64,000 bases of DNA, taken from assembly GCF_964355755.1 (NCBI RefSeq), contig NC_092670.1, positions 36,319,795 to 36,383,794 of the forward strand, read 5' to 3'. The position numbers were made by a program, and so were the translations under genes. The stretch is from Antedon mediterranea (Eukaryota; Echinodermata; Crinoidea; Comatulida; Antedonidae). Under the pieces are notes generated by a model that saw only the letters and a program-made list of their open reading frames with translations, was not told the origin of the DNA and did not search any database. This document shows, piece after piece, positions 36,789 through 61,210 of the stretch. Position 1 is the first letter of the stretch. Each line of letters begins with the position of its first letter.

Positions 36789-37740
36789 GTTTTGTTTGGT
36801 GCTTAATTTTTTAACCGGGTTGAATCTGATAATTAGATACAAATCTTGAGATATTTAACTTTGTTTTTTTGGTAATTTTTAGAGCAATGATGAAAACAAA
36901 TTTGATGTTGTCCTTTCCGAAACTTTAAATTTAAAAAAGGCTGATACAGTAATAAAACATAAAAATTACTGTAGGCCAGAGCACCATATTTATTAATTTT
37001 TTTAATGAACCCAGTTGCCTATGACATGCCTTCAGGGCTACAGGTATGGCTACAGCAAAGTCTAAAATATTACTAATAGTACTATACTGTACTTCATTGC
37101 TAGTTTTATGTTTATATTCTCTGCTCATTGGCTATACTCTATTATCAACACCTTTTTGTAATATGGCTCAGCCTATATATTGTGCCAGTTCTGCGGTACA
37201 TTTCATTTCGAAAACCTGAGCTGCACTGACGAGATCTAATAAGATCGAAACAGTACTGTCTGCAGATTGGATATATATATATATACGGTATATAAAAATA
37301 ATTATAATTTTCTTATGCTATTATTACACTACAGTATTTTTAAAATTATTAATTATCAACCTCCTTCTTGTTATTCGCACAATGTTAAATTTTGAGAAGG
37401 TTTTTTGTGTTTTTGGAAATTAATTTTAACAAAATTATAAAGTAAATTTAACCAGCAAAGTTGAAAACAGAAACAAATCTTTAAGAAATGTATGTTGATT
37501 TTGAGCTGTGGCATCTCATGTCATACTGCACCAACTTTTTAATTAAAAGTCGCATGATCAACTACAAATATACTTATACTTATACTGTATTATTATTAAA
37601 TACTGTTTGATACATAATCACTTACATTTATATAAAAAAACACCACAGTACAATATTTAGATCTATGCTACAAGATCTACTATAGAGATCAGCTAAAACA
37701 TTATAGTGTTATATCATATATTCTAATAGAAGTTCAATTT
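36789..37740. other. 3' flank of esterase copy E
   Basis: No other gene. About 37510-37560 (CATGTCATACTGCACCAACT, then AATTAAAAGTCGCATGATCA) matches blocks 3' of copies D (about 42468-42515) and B (about 57471-57530), so this flank belongs to the duplicated unit. A short (AT)n run lies at about 37268-37285. Confidence 0.5.
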
Positions 37741-41081
<3,341 letters not shown>

Positions 41082-41135
41082 GTTGATTGTACCCTGTTTT
41101 GATGGTAGCTGTTGCTGATTTTGACCTGATTACAT

Positions 41136-41141
41136 TTTATA
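41136..41141 (-). promoter_or_regulatory. TATA-like box of copy E
   Basis: TATAAA on the minus strand about 55 bp upstream of the start codon, in GCGCAATATAAAATG. At the same relative place copy B has CACAATTATATAAAG and copies C and D have AT-rich variants after GGCACAAT. Confidence 0.45.
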
Positions 41142-41442
41142 TTGCGCTTTGTCATTTCCATGTATTGTATTTATTTACATAGGCCTAATTGGAATGCTAC
41201 ACCAAACAATCTCATTGTTGAATAGCATGGTTCACATACTGTACTTTACAATCATAGGTTATTTTAGTAACATCATCAGGAATAGTATTTCATAAATCTA
41301 TAAAACTTGTAGGCTTACTTTTTTTAGTGCTCTGTAATTCTCCAACAAAGATTAATTAAGGCCTGGAAGTAAAATTAAATCTTTTTGTGGAATTGTTTAA
41401 TATTTGATACTAATACTAATAGAAAAATCGGTTTCACCCCAT

Positions 41443-41574
41443 AAAGCTCAAGTGTCTACACTATCAAACTGTATGTGATGTGTCCATATATGGACATGAT
41501 GATGTCATAAAAAACTACCATATTTGGGCACATAACACGTTTTTGTCAAACAAGTTTGATAGTGCAGACAGATA
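41443..41574. mobile_element. MITE family 2 in the E-D spacer
   Basis: AAAGCTCAAGTGTCTACACTATCA at the left and TTTGATAGTGCAGACAGA at the right, with GATGTGTCCATATATGG / TTTGGGCACATAA arms. It is absent from the other inter-gene spacers, so it inserted after duplication. Confidence 0.82.
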
Positions 41575-41879
41575 TGTATTACTGATATCGAATTCATCTA
41601 GACTATCACTGTGTTTTTATGTCTATTGCGTTTTTCGTACTATTAGTTGGGAAAGCCACTCGACAGTGCAGTTCTTTTGAACTGATCCACTTTTGGTTAC
41701 CCGCAGGTGCTGATAGTACTTTTGTTCTGTTTTGTTGAATGATGCCGTACCTTGTTTATGATTTTTGTATGTTACCTGGAAATTGAATAAAATAAAATAA
41801 AAACAGAGGTTAACACAGATTTCTACAGTATATAACTGGATACAATAAATTGCGATCTGCGAACAGGAAGCAGTGAACA

Positions 41880-42542
41880 TTACCAATGCACTTTCAAAAG
41901 TAAAATACTTTAGTGGTTTAGTGTGATGTACGTCAGTATGACACCTTTGTGTAGCCAAACGCTTCTGTTCACAAGCATAATTGTGGTATCTCAATTATAA
42001 ATGGTTCTGGATTTCAAGCTTTATTTTGTGTATTATTTTGAAAACAAGTTTACAATTACATAAGCCTATGCACACTTGTGTACAAAAATTGTAAATCAAA
42101 GACGTATAAATTGATATTTAACAGATATTTTAGGCAATATTCTGTATGTAGTAAAGAAATTAAAATAAAACACAAATAAATATGTCCCTCATCTTAATTT
42201 ATTTATTTTTAAATATTTTTATCCTTAACATGCATTCATGGCTGTCTATGGTTACAAAATCAGCAAGGCCTAAATTGTATGTATGTATGTATGTATGTAT
42301 GTATGTATGTATGTATGTATACTTCCTTAGTGTCATTAAATTGTTTTAAATGGTGTGTGTCCTGTGAAAATACCATTGATACCAACTATACCATCTACAG
42401 TATCTATATACACTGTGTATTTGACTATATCATCACTTTTATAGTATGTTATTTTATTTTATGATGCATGTCATACTGTACCACTACTAACTAAAAATCC
42501 CATGATCAATTGAAAAAGTTATCTTTTTGCATTTTTGTAAGT
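41880..42542. other. Spacer block shared by esterase units (E-D)
   Basis: Holds ACACCTTTGTGTAGCCAAAC, GCTTCTGTTCACAAGCATAA and, further on, AATAAATATGTCCCTC and GGTTACAAAATCAGCAAGGC. The same blocks in the same order recur in the spacer at about 56945-57325, and partly at 48195-48260, 48945-49060 and 61760-61880. A (GTAT)n microsatellite lies at 42277-42321. The open frame at 42279 is microsatellite noise. Confidence 0.65.
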
Positions 42543-42663
42543 TTAGTTGCAATCTTTGTTTTGTTGGTAGTCATCGAACGCCTTCTGCCACTCAGGTAGA
42601 TCATTATTCTTCCAGTTGTAATAATCATCTCTCCATGATTTCTCTTGTTCAGGCAGATCAGCT

Positions 42664-42755
42664 AAGAGAAATTAAAAATAAAGTGGTAATGATTATCGTA
42701 AAGAGGTAAAGTTCACTCACTTCTTGTTCAGGCAGATCAGCTGAGAAAACAAACA
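42664..42755 (-). repeat. Duplicated exon 8 start and intron segment in copy D
   Basis: Just upstream (minus sense) of exon 8 of D lies AAATAAAGTGGTAATGATTA then TCGTAAAGAGGTAAAGTTCA, followed by a second copy of the exon 8 beginning (TCTTGTTCAGGCAGATCAGC in plus sense, 42723-42742) with its own acceptor. The same intron text occurs at about 63309-63354 in copy A. Confidence 0.8.
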
Positions 42756-42920
42756 CACCATCCATCAAATGAAAGATAAATATTAAGAGAAGAAGTAAAG
42801 TGAGTTATAGGTTATGAATTTTTAAATACTGTAGTTATACAACTTCTGACTCAAGATTACCAGGAATTTTCACTCTTACATGATTCCTTTTGTACAGTAT
42901 TCTTCATTGTAGAATGGATT

Positions 42921-43032
42921 TTCTACAGCTCACTATTTCAGTCCGTTGGTCGGTCGGTTGGTCTGTTGGTCGGTCGGTTGTTCGGTAAACACTAACTTGA
43001 GCACGCAACTACAGCCATGTATATGGCCTTGT
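42921..43032. repeat. Dispersed repeat shared with 21240-21346
   Basis: CTACAGCTCACTATTTCAG, a GGTTGGTCGGTCGGTT tetranucleotide-like block and ATGTATATGGCCTTGTTTTT, collinear with 21240-21346. It lies in intron 7 of pseudogene D; the other esterase copies lack it. Confidence 0.6.
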
Positions 43033-43519
43033 TTTTTTAAATTGATGTACTGTACAGTATTACCTTTTATACACATTAAAAATCTTTCCTACAAAGCACA
43101 CAAACAAACTACAGGCATGCAGTTGTAAAAAAAAACCAGTTAAGTATAATATAACTGAAGGTAAACAACTCGACACTACCTGAATATTGTTCAAGTTTTT
43201 GTTCATATGAATTCCAGAAGGCACACTTGTCAGCACGATAAGCTCGATCAGAATGTGACATTATGTTGATATCTAGATATTGCAGTTCAGGAATGGTGTA
43301 CTTTTGCCAGTTGACCAGGTCGTTGTCAAATGATGGATCTGGTGTCTCACTTCCTCTTGAGTTTGGATCACTGAAGGTTTTTAAATATTGTTAAAATTAT
43401 GTCTGTTAAACGGTCATTACCAAATTCTCAAAACATTATATGGTTTTCCTATGTTATTATTTATTATCCAACAGCAAGTAACTCGCCAATTACAATAATG
43501 TATCCTGCTTATAAACTAA

Positions 43520-43630
43520 GTCTCATGTGAGAGTTAGGGAGTAGAGAGTCGTGAGTTACAACCCTGGCACTGGGTCTGGATTGAACCTTGGATGGACCTT
43601 GGGATTGCAAGGCAAGTGTGTTAAACACCA
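43520..43630 (-). mobile_element. Probable tRNA-derived SINE fragment
   Basis: On the minus strand: GCTTGGTGTTTAACACACTT, GCCTTGCAATCCCAAGG and GGTTCAATCC, resembling tRNA-like A-box, anticodon arm and B-box text (B-box consensus GGTTCGANTCC). It is in intron 6 of pseudogene D. No full cloverleaf can be drawn with confidence, so a SINE head is more likely than a tRNA gene. Confidence 0.42.
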
Positions 43631-44384
43631 AGCTTCAGCTCCACTACTAAGCCTACTTAATGCTTAAAGAAATAATCAAATTCAATTTGGTCTTACCCAG
43701 TTTTTGCAAAGTTTGTCCAATACCTCATGAATTCAACTGACACATTGCGATCAGCATCGTTAGGCTGTTCAACTTGGTACACTGAAGAATTAACAACAAA
43801 TGGGGTTCCGAACACAAATTGAAGTTCTTCAACATGACCAGCTCCGATCCATTCAAATTTAAACCCATATTGATAAGAGAGAGAGGAGAATGCAGAAACT
43901 GCCGGAATATGTGTCATAAGATAAACATAGACATTGTTTCCTGCTGTAGAATGTGCTCGCTGGACTGCATCACTTGGACACAAGAATTGTGAATCTGTAC
44001 CCAATTGAACACCAGAATCAAAGTAATCTGCATCTGGATTATCTGCTGAAGACCAATCAGTGTATTCAAAATCAATTGAATCAGTAATTAATGGATTCAT
44101 AACTCCTGGTACTAATATTGTAGGAATAAGTTGAAGAAACTTGGCTTTTGAAACTATGGGAGTATTTGGAGAAAAGTAAATAGGATCTGATAAAAATAAG
44201 TAGGTTCCTTCGTCCTTATTAGTTCCAATGATGATAGTTGCATTTCTTTTAAACTCTCCATTTGTTATCAACACCTCTGGACTGTCTCTGAAATAGTCCA
44301 TCCACAACTGGTATTGGAATGTTAGTAGTCTTTAAAAATAAAATATATCTTTGTTAAACTTTAGGAATTTACATAATGGTAAAG

Positions 44385-44409
44385 CAGGGAAGAGTTTAAC
44401 TCTTCCCTG
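44385..44409. repeat. 25-bp perfect palindrome CAGGGAAGAGTT-N-AACTCTTCCCTG
   Basis: Twelve-base arms around a single T, in intron 5 of pseudogene D. A similar palindrome (CAGGGAGTTGTTA arms) lies at 61880-61906. Confidence 0.85.
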
Positions 44410-44939
44410 GGTAAAGTGACATTATACTACTGTAAATATCAATGTGTCTAAATTTATTGATGTCATGGACAGATTTTGTACTTTATAAAGTCTCCCAAGA
44501 CACAAATTGAATAATTCAATATTTTTTAAGAAACGGCATAATATAAACTGTAGTTCAAGAACCATTATGTACAGTTTAAATTGTTAATTATTCCATATGT
44601 TTTTAATAATTTTTTGAGCAGTGTATATTTTATATTGTAAAATTCATTATTCATACCCCAACAGAAGCATTAAGTATTGCACCAGCATCGATCCACTTCA
44701 TACAGTTTACAAATGCCTTGCTCTCAGTATATTCACAACCAACTTTCTTTCCAATTTCAATTGTCACTTCTGCTGCCACTTCTCTTTCTATATTAGCCCA
44801 AGGACTCAGGGTTGTTCCACTCTGTAAATATTGTATAATATTAATAATATAATAAGTAGAATCTTCCTTGTAAAACTCTTTCGACTGATTTTTAGACTAT
44901 ACATTTAAAAAGAGCAAATAACTGAGGGATGTTTTTTTA

Positions 44940-45203
<264 letters not shown>

Positions 45204-45544
45204 TTATTATTTTAGGTTTTTACAAGTTTCTTTTTCTGTCTGCATGATCAGGCCCGTAGCCAGGGGGGGTTTTTATGGTTCGGGCGAACCCCCCCTTTAC
45301 AGCGAACCCCCCTTAACCAATTGCGAACCCCCATCCCCGACATGCCCAATACCTCACCCTCATCTCCAAAAATCCTCCAAATACGTGCCCCACAGTACAA
45401 AAAGTTGTTTGTAAATTGAAAAATTTGTAAACTTGTTCGTGAACCTTCTTCTCTGTATGAGCGTCAACTAGTGATACGTGTCTGTAAATTTCTAAAAGCT
45501 GCAAATGAATTGCCGATTTTAACCTGAAAAATAAATGTTTGGTC

Positions 45545-46125
45545 CAGTGGTGGCGCCAGCAGGGGGGCTACGGGGGCTCTAGCCCTCTCGTCGGGGAGCC
45601 TAGCCCCGCTAGTTTTAAAAATTTTCTTAGCTCAGCCCCAACAATAAAGCTAGTCATATTTCGAAGTAAAAGAAGTGCATTTTCCGGGACCTAACATCTC
45701 TATTTTTCAAACATTTCTTAGCTCAGTCACAACCATGATATTTTGTTTCATGTTTTGAAGTATAATAAGTCCAATTTCCGGGACCTCCCAACTCTATTTT
45801 TCTAAATTTTCTTTCAACTTTTATTTTTTAAATTGAAAAATATGGATTGAAACACGGTCATCGCGCATCGTTTTTTTGGACGCAGTATTTTATTTAGGCC
45901 TTATGCATTATAAAAAATGGAAAAAATGGCTACCCTAAATCTGATTAAAATGACCTCAAATGACGCTAGAACGCGTTGCTTCCGGGGGCTTCGCCCCCCC
46001 TCGACCCCCACCGGGGGCCCTTGGCGGCCCCCTGGCCCCCAGCCTAGTTATGCTCGCTTCGCTCGCATAGCCCCCTCGTCGGGGAATGTAGCCCCCGCGT
46101 CGGGAAGATCCTGGTGCCACCCCTG
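45545..46125. mobile_element. Nested hAT element with perfect 8-bp duplication
   Basis: Inverted ends CAGTGGTGGCGCCAG and (complement) CAGGGGTGGCACCAG. GTTTGGTC lies immediately outside both ends (45537-45544 and 46126-46133), a perfect 8-bp target duplication. At 581 bp it is non-autonomous, with GC-rich blocks such as GGCCCCCTGGCCCCCAGCC that also occur in the element at 17193-18477. Open frames across it are Pro/Arg-rich artefacts. Confidence 0.9.
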
Positions 46126-46399
46126 GTTTGGTCCCTGCATGTAACATGATATTGACGCGTCTCATAGCGAGCTGGCGCACGAACGATTCGTACAAAGGAC
46201 ACCGCCAGACAACTGCGTACCTATTGTTTAGATCACTGGCAGTCAGGTAGCATGCATAAAGTATAGCCTTCCGACGTACATCAGTATTTATGTGCGACTA
46301 TGAAGTATAATGTATCATAGAGGATAGTGAATATTAATATTTTACACTGTTGATTCGTCTATTTGTTTTTTAAATATTTTTATATAGTTTATTTTATAT

Positions 46400-46545
46400 C
46401 ATTGTTGTTACTTTGGGAGTACGGAACCTGAACTCTTGTTATAGTGATTAGGTTCACTTTTAGGTTCCTGCCTACTCCCTTAGTTTCTGTGTTTTGTTTG
46501 TTTGTAACTGGTTTTTGGCAATAAATAATAATAATAATAATAATA
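46400..46545 (+). mobile_element. LINE 3' end with stem-loop and (AAT)n tail
   Basis: GGGAGTACGGAACCTGAAC pairs with GGTTCACTTTTAGGTTCCTGCCTACTCCC-type sequence downstream (46415-46420 with 46473-46479, plus inner pairs), followed by CAATAAATAATAATAATA. It inserted into the outer hAT element. Confidence 0.6.
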
Positions 46546-47857
46546 TCTATGGTATCAAGTACTGTAGTTCACATTATGGCATCCGATTATTTTTTTCTAG
46601 ACCACCAGCCGATACGTACTAAAATGTATCAATATCACCTATTTACATATTTATATTCCTCAACAAATTGCTGTAAATAAATATTATAGATAGAGCTAGC
46701 AAATAGCATTTGCCTTCACCCAGTGTGCTTTTTTCGGGGCTGCTCCTAGATATACGTTCGCATTGAACTTGAACGCAAAACAAAATACGGAGTAAATGAT
46801 CAAACAATCGGCGGTTCCGCACAGAGCACGCGCATCTAACATACGGCAACAAATAGTTATCGTCATTTAAATTATCGACGTGTTTGAGGAGGAGGAAAAA
46901 AGTACGATCTTTTTGCTCATTGGTTATATAGCATGCTGCACGAGAGTGTCTTTTCCGGCCATCTAGGGGTGTCATTTAACAAAATTCGCTTCACATCAGG
47001 CTGGGGGGGGGGGGGGGTTGACCCAAATATTTAGTGTCCGAACCCCCCCTTGACAGATCCTGGCTACGGCCCTGATGATTAAGTTACTGTTCATGCTTCT
47101 AAACAGATAATTTGTCTAACATATACTGTAGCTCTTCCTCTCAAATTATTACCATTTTACTGTATCATTGGTTCACACAACATTAATATTTACCTCCAAT
47201 ATGCATGTACACCCATTTTAGTGCTTCTTGTTGATCAAATAGTCCCATGTTGCCTGGATAGTCCTCATCATCTAAGTATAGTATTCATGATATACTGTTT
47301 AATGTGCAATAAAATTCCTTTTATTATTAATGCCAAACCACCATATCTGGAAACATGTTATTTGTCTTCATACGTTATTTGAAAGATTGCTAAATAGATA
47401 TATAATACTGTACAATACCAGTTGTAAGAAAGCCAAAAAAGTTCAGTCTGTAGTTGATAGTTACGATGATGACATCACCAGTGGCAGCTAACGAGACTCC
47501 AGAATAATCTTCTGTAGAGGCAGTGCTTGTTGTAAAGCCACCTCCATGGATAAAAACCATAACTGCAGCTTTCGGAGGCTGCAAACACGATGCACCATAT
47601 TCTGTTGCGTTCAATGTTCCATCCCAAGGTTCTTTGGGGCGTGGCTTCTCAAATCGATACTCACCAACTGGTGGTTCAGCGAATGGAATACCTTTGTAAA
47701 CATCAATATTCTTATCAACTTTTAAGTATGAATCTTCTTTGAAATTGATTGTCTCACCAGTAATAACGCCTAGAGTTGTGGATACTTGTGGAGGTTGTGA
47801 GAAAACTACAGCAGTTATAGAAGAAAAGAGCAGTGATTTGAAAATTATGAACTCCAT

Positions 47858-49439
47858 ATTTTGCTTCTACACTGTGCACTGTTCTGTTAATAACTATTAA
47901 TTTTTTATTGTGCCATTGTCATTCAAAAGTAAACTAGACCAGACCATTTTATTTTTTCCTGATATGGGTCAGAGCATTCTGCCACATTTCATGGTCAGAG
48001 CATAGAGGAATTATTTAGACCTCCATGATCAGAGGATATTCTAAAAACACCATAGAAAATATTGTATGTCTAGTTTAATTTGTTTCAGGGGTGTTTATTT
48101 TTCAGGGCCTCTTCTTAACAATGGATGCATTCGACACCACAAAAGTATAGTATGCAGTTGCATTGTGAATGTGCAGTGGAGGGAACATGCACTTTTCACA
48201 AATTTCTAATGCTAGCGTGTTGTGCCACCTTTGTGTTTTAGGCAAAAGCTGCTGTTCACAATCATCAATACAAGCTTAAAAAGATAATAATACATTTGAA
48301 ATTGAACTTGTAAATAAAAGCAGTAGAAATGTCAACATAGTTGAGTGCTGGGACAATTAAGTATCATTCATTCATTCATTCAGGCTTATCGCCTGACTTT
48401 ATTTACTTTAGGCCCCTAGTTATTAACAAAATAATAATTACATTGAAAAATAAAGCAATTTATGGTCACAAGATAAATGAATTAATTAATTTCGTTCTCT
48501 AAGCAAAACATATATCTTAACTTATAAGCATGATAAATATATTTAGATAGATTATCAATAATTATTGGATCCTGTGATGATATTAAACGGCAGAATTTAA
48601 AAGCATTTGGATTTTCAAAAAATAAAGAAGGTATCAATTTTTTTCTTGATTTCCTTGTAACGAGAGCAAACCGTAACAAAATGATATTTATCTTCAACTT
48701 CATTTATATTACATATTTTACATAACCTATTGCTGCGCTCTATTCTTTTCCATCTTCCCTTTTCTACCTCTAGTTGAAGTGTGCCCAGTCTTAGTTGACT
48801 TAAAGCTCGCTTATATCTAGTATCAAGGGTCTGTAGTATTAGTATCCATCTACTCCAAAATTGTTTTTGAACATTTTATAATATCTTAATTTTGAAGAAA
48901 TATTTATGCTTTCATGAAAAAAATGAAAGTATCAATAAAGCATGGAGGTAAAAATAAAACACACAAAAAGAATATTTCCCTCACATAAATATATTTATTT
49001 ATATACTCGACCTCTGACATACATTCATGTTAAATGGTGCATGGTCTACTCACATACCACCACTGGGTTCACTATTCAAATGGTTTTATTTATTATACTT
49101 ATCCATAATAGAAAAGAAAATATTGATAAAATTACAAAATTATTTATACTGTATACAAAAATTAAAATGGAATTATAAGGACCAACAAAAAGGTAATATA
49201 TTAGATCATCTTTTTTTATAATGTATGTATTTTATTTTGCAATACATGTAATTGAACACTTGTACATCAATTAAACTATTTTCCAAACAAACAAAGTTCA
49301 TGTGATCATTAACAAAGTTAGTTGTAAGTTGCATTTCTTTTGGAGATCAAATGCATTTTGTTTTAATGTAATATATAACAATGTTTAATAATATAAGCTA
49401 CAAAACCTGCTACCATTAAATATTGTAATGTGTACTTTT
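47858..49439. other. Spacer D-C with a LINE fragment
   Basis: Holds the D promoter side, spacer block words (GCCACCTTTGTGTTTTAGGC at about 48223), the LINE fragment at 48362-48900, and the 3' flank of copy C. No additional gene seen. Confidence 0.5.
48362..48900 (-). mobile_element. Non-LTR retrotransposon 3' fragment
   Basis: On the minus strand about 48650-48820 reads DTRYKRALSQLRLGTLQLEV, KGRWKRIERSNRLCKICNIN and EVEDKYHFVTVCSRY. This is the Cys/His-containing C-terminus of a LINE polyprotein (LRxGxxxLxxExGRW...CxxC...EDxxHFxxxC). The 3' end has a TCAGGCGATAAGCCTGA stem-loop and a (TGAA)n tail at about 48366-48382. Truncated at 5' and broken by a stop. Confidence 0.78.
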
Positions 49440-55836
<6,397 letters not shown>

Positions 55837-57653
55837 ATCGTCTACAGTGTTCACTGTTGTGTAAATAACTTTTGGTGATTTGACCTTCTTACACTTTCTA
55901 ATTGTGCCTTGTCCTTTTTTCTTATTCGTATGATTCACATCACTTGCTTACCAAACATTGTATTGTTGAATAACATGGTTCAGAGCACACATTGTGGTCA
56001 GTCAGAGGTAGTAATATAATATGATTCTCAAATATCAGGAATGGTACAGTATGACCAGGGAGTTGGTATGACATTAAATCTAGTAGGTAAATTTAGGTAC
56101 GTACACAGGTGCGGCATAAGACTGGCGTGGCTTAAAATTCCTAGGTTTTCACACTTATATTATTTGTTATATTAATGAATGGTGTTAAACACAGACATCC
56201 AAATATCTTGTACTTTTTATAAGTACACAGTTGTGATTGGAGTCTAATTGTTTTTTCTAGAAATATGGCCATCTTAGTTATTGCCAGCGCAATTTACTAT
56301 TTATCACCCAATATTCATGATTAAAAATGCCTAGGCCCAAGGCAGGAAATAATTTCGCCAGTGTAGCATAGCCAAAAGCTATACAAAACAACCTTCTTGC
56401 TACACATTTCTACAATTGTGTAGCAAAATATACTATAGAAAACTATGTTTCTCGACTCTCGACATCAGTTTTATTAGCAATATTGCTAAACGAAATTTTA
56501 AGATGAAATTTTTCCCTGCAAGGTACTGTATTCAACGATTTGTTTTAATACGAGCGGCATATTTCGTGCATGAAACATGCGTTGTGTTCTACACTTGCTG
56601 TCGAAGAACAAAATCAACACGAGCAAGTACAGTAATGCAACTGTTCATTTAACTACGCTGTTATGCATATAAGTAGAATGTTAACATCATCTGTTAAAGT
56701 TAACGTTTACATGCTTGTGCGAAAGCCCCCCTCCTTAGTTCATCCGCAAAGGCGTACGCTATGCACGTCATCGCCAGCCTTATGCCTTACGTGCGAACAT
56801 AACTTTAGTTAGCCTTTTTAATCAAGAACCAAACTCTGAACTAAAAACTATCTAATTGTAGAACTGATTCTTGTATTCTTTTCATCGTGTGCAGTCAGTG
56901 AACATACAGTACAGTATATCCATGCACAATACAGTACTACTATTGGTTTAGTGTGGTGTATGACACCTTTGTCTAGGCAAATGCTTCTGTTCACGATTAT
57001 AATTGTGGCATGTCAATTATAGATGGTGTCAGATTTCCTTTATGTTTTCTATTATTTTGAATTGTAAAAATAAGTTTACAGTACACAGGGCTGTATACAC
57101 ATTAGAAATTGTAAAAGCATAGAGATATTAAATCTATGGTAAAAGACGGTGAATTATATTAGTAACAGATATTTGAATGTGTAATATGTCAACGTGTTGT
57201 CAGTCTGTAGTGAAAAAACAAAAATTAAGATAAAACACAAACAAATATGTCCCAAACCTTATTCTATTTATTTTCTAATCTTCTCAGCCTCCGACATGGT
57301 TACAAAATCAACATGGCCTAAAATTATCTGTGATGTATACTAATTAAATTGGTGTTACTAAAATTTAAATGTGAGTGATAATGGAGTATCACCGCGTGGG
57401 CTATATATAAATAAAAAATCTACTGTTCTAGAAAGTCTCCTTTCATAGTATGCTATTTTATGTTTAATGGCACATGTCATACAGTACGAACTGTAACACC
57501 TAATATATACTTCAATTAAAAATCACAATAATAATTCTGTTTTTCAGTTTTGTTGAAGATGATGAATTTTAGGTAATAATATTGCTACATAATTTTCTAT
57601 GCTGCAAAATGTGCTATCAGCTACCATAAAAATTAATATAATAAATATGCACT
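55837..57653. other. Spacer C-B
   Basis: No further gene. About 55950-55985 has ACCAAACATTGTATTGTTGA, matching the upstream flank of E and B. About 56945-57090 and 57218-57325 carry the spacer blocks described at 41880. Confidence 0.5.
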
Positions 57654-60882
<3,229 letters not shown>

Positions 60883-60949
60883 ATTTTACTTCTACACTGT
60901 TCACTTTTCTGCTGATAACTGTCCACGGTGTCGAGTGCACCTTCTTATA

Positions 60950-60958
60950 CTTTATATA
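60950..60958 (-). promoter_or_regulatory. TATA box of copy B
   Basis: TATATAAAG on the minus strand, about 70 bp upstream of the ATG, followed by TATAAGAAGGT, which copy C shares (GTGTAAGAAGGT). Further upstream, ACCAAACAATCTCATTGTTG (plus sense, about 60997) recurs upstream of E at about 41202. Confidence 0.5.
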
Positions 60959-61210
60959 ATTGTGCCATGTCATTTGCTGTGTACTTAAATTCTAAACCAA
61001 ACAATCTCATTGTTGTTATATAAATAATGGTTCAGAGATTTCTCATAAACTTTTATGGTTTGTGGGTAATATAATATTCTCAAATCGGAATGGTATGTCA
61101 TCAATCTGATATATTATGGATAAATAAGTTATTGTATAAATATTCTCCATGGATATATTAATCATGGAACTATGCACTATTAGGTTCATGCTTTAATCTT
61201 TCTTTCCTGC

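Larger units (their letters stand above)
45249..47075. mobile_element. hAT-like transposon in intron 3 of copy D
   Basis: Ends CAGGCCCGTAGCCAGG and (complement) CAGGGCCGTAGCCAGG, one mismatch in 16, followed on both sides by GGGGGGTTCGG text. ATGAT flanks both ends (45244-45248 and 47076-47080), a 5-bp target duplication like that of the element at 17193. It contains a nested hAT element (45545-46125) and a LINE 3' end (46410-46545). No intact transposase. Confidence 0.8.

Noticed and set aside
42279-42464. MYVCMYVC plus-strand frame
   Set aside because: It begins as a translation of the (GTAT)n microsatellite.
43520-43630. Functional tRNA gene on the minus strand
   Set aside because: B-box-like and anticodon-arm-like words are present, but acceptor-stem pairing and a complete cloverleaf could not be drawn; called a probable SINE fragment instead.
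45956-46195. Pro/Arg/Gly-rich frames on both strands
   Set aside because: They come from GC-rich blocks of the nested hAT element and have no family motif.
55837-55938. Upstream in-frame ATG adding 34 residues to esterase copy C
   Set aside because: All other copies start at the MESII/MEFII Met, which opens directly into a signal peptide. The extra residues are basic and polar and would bury it.
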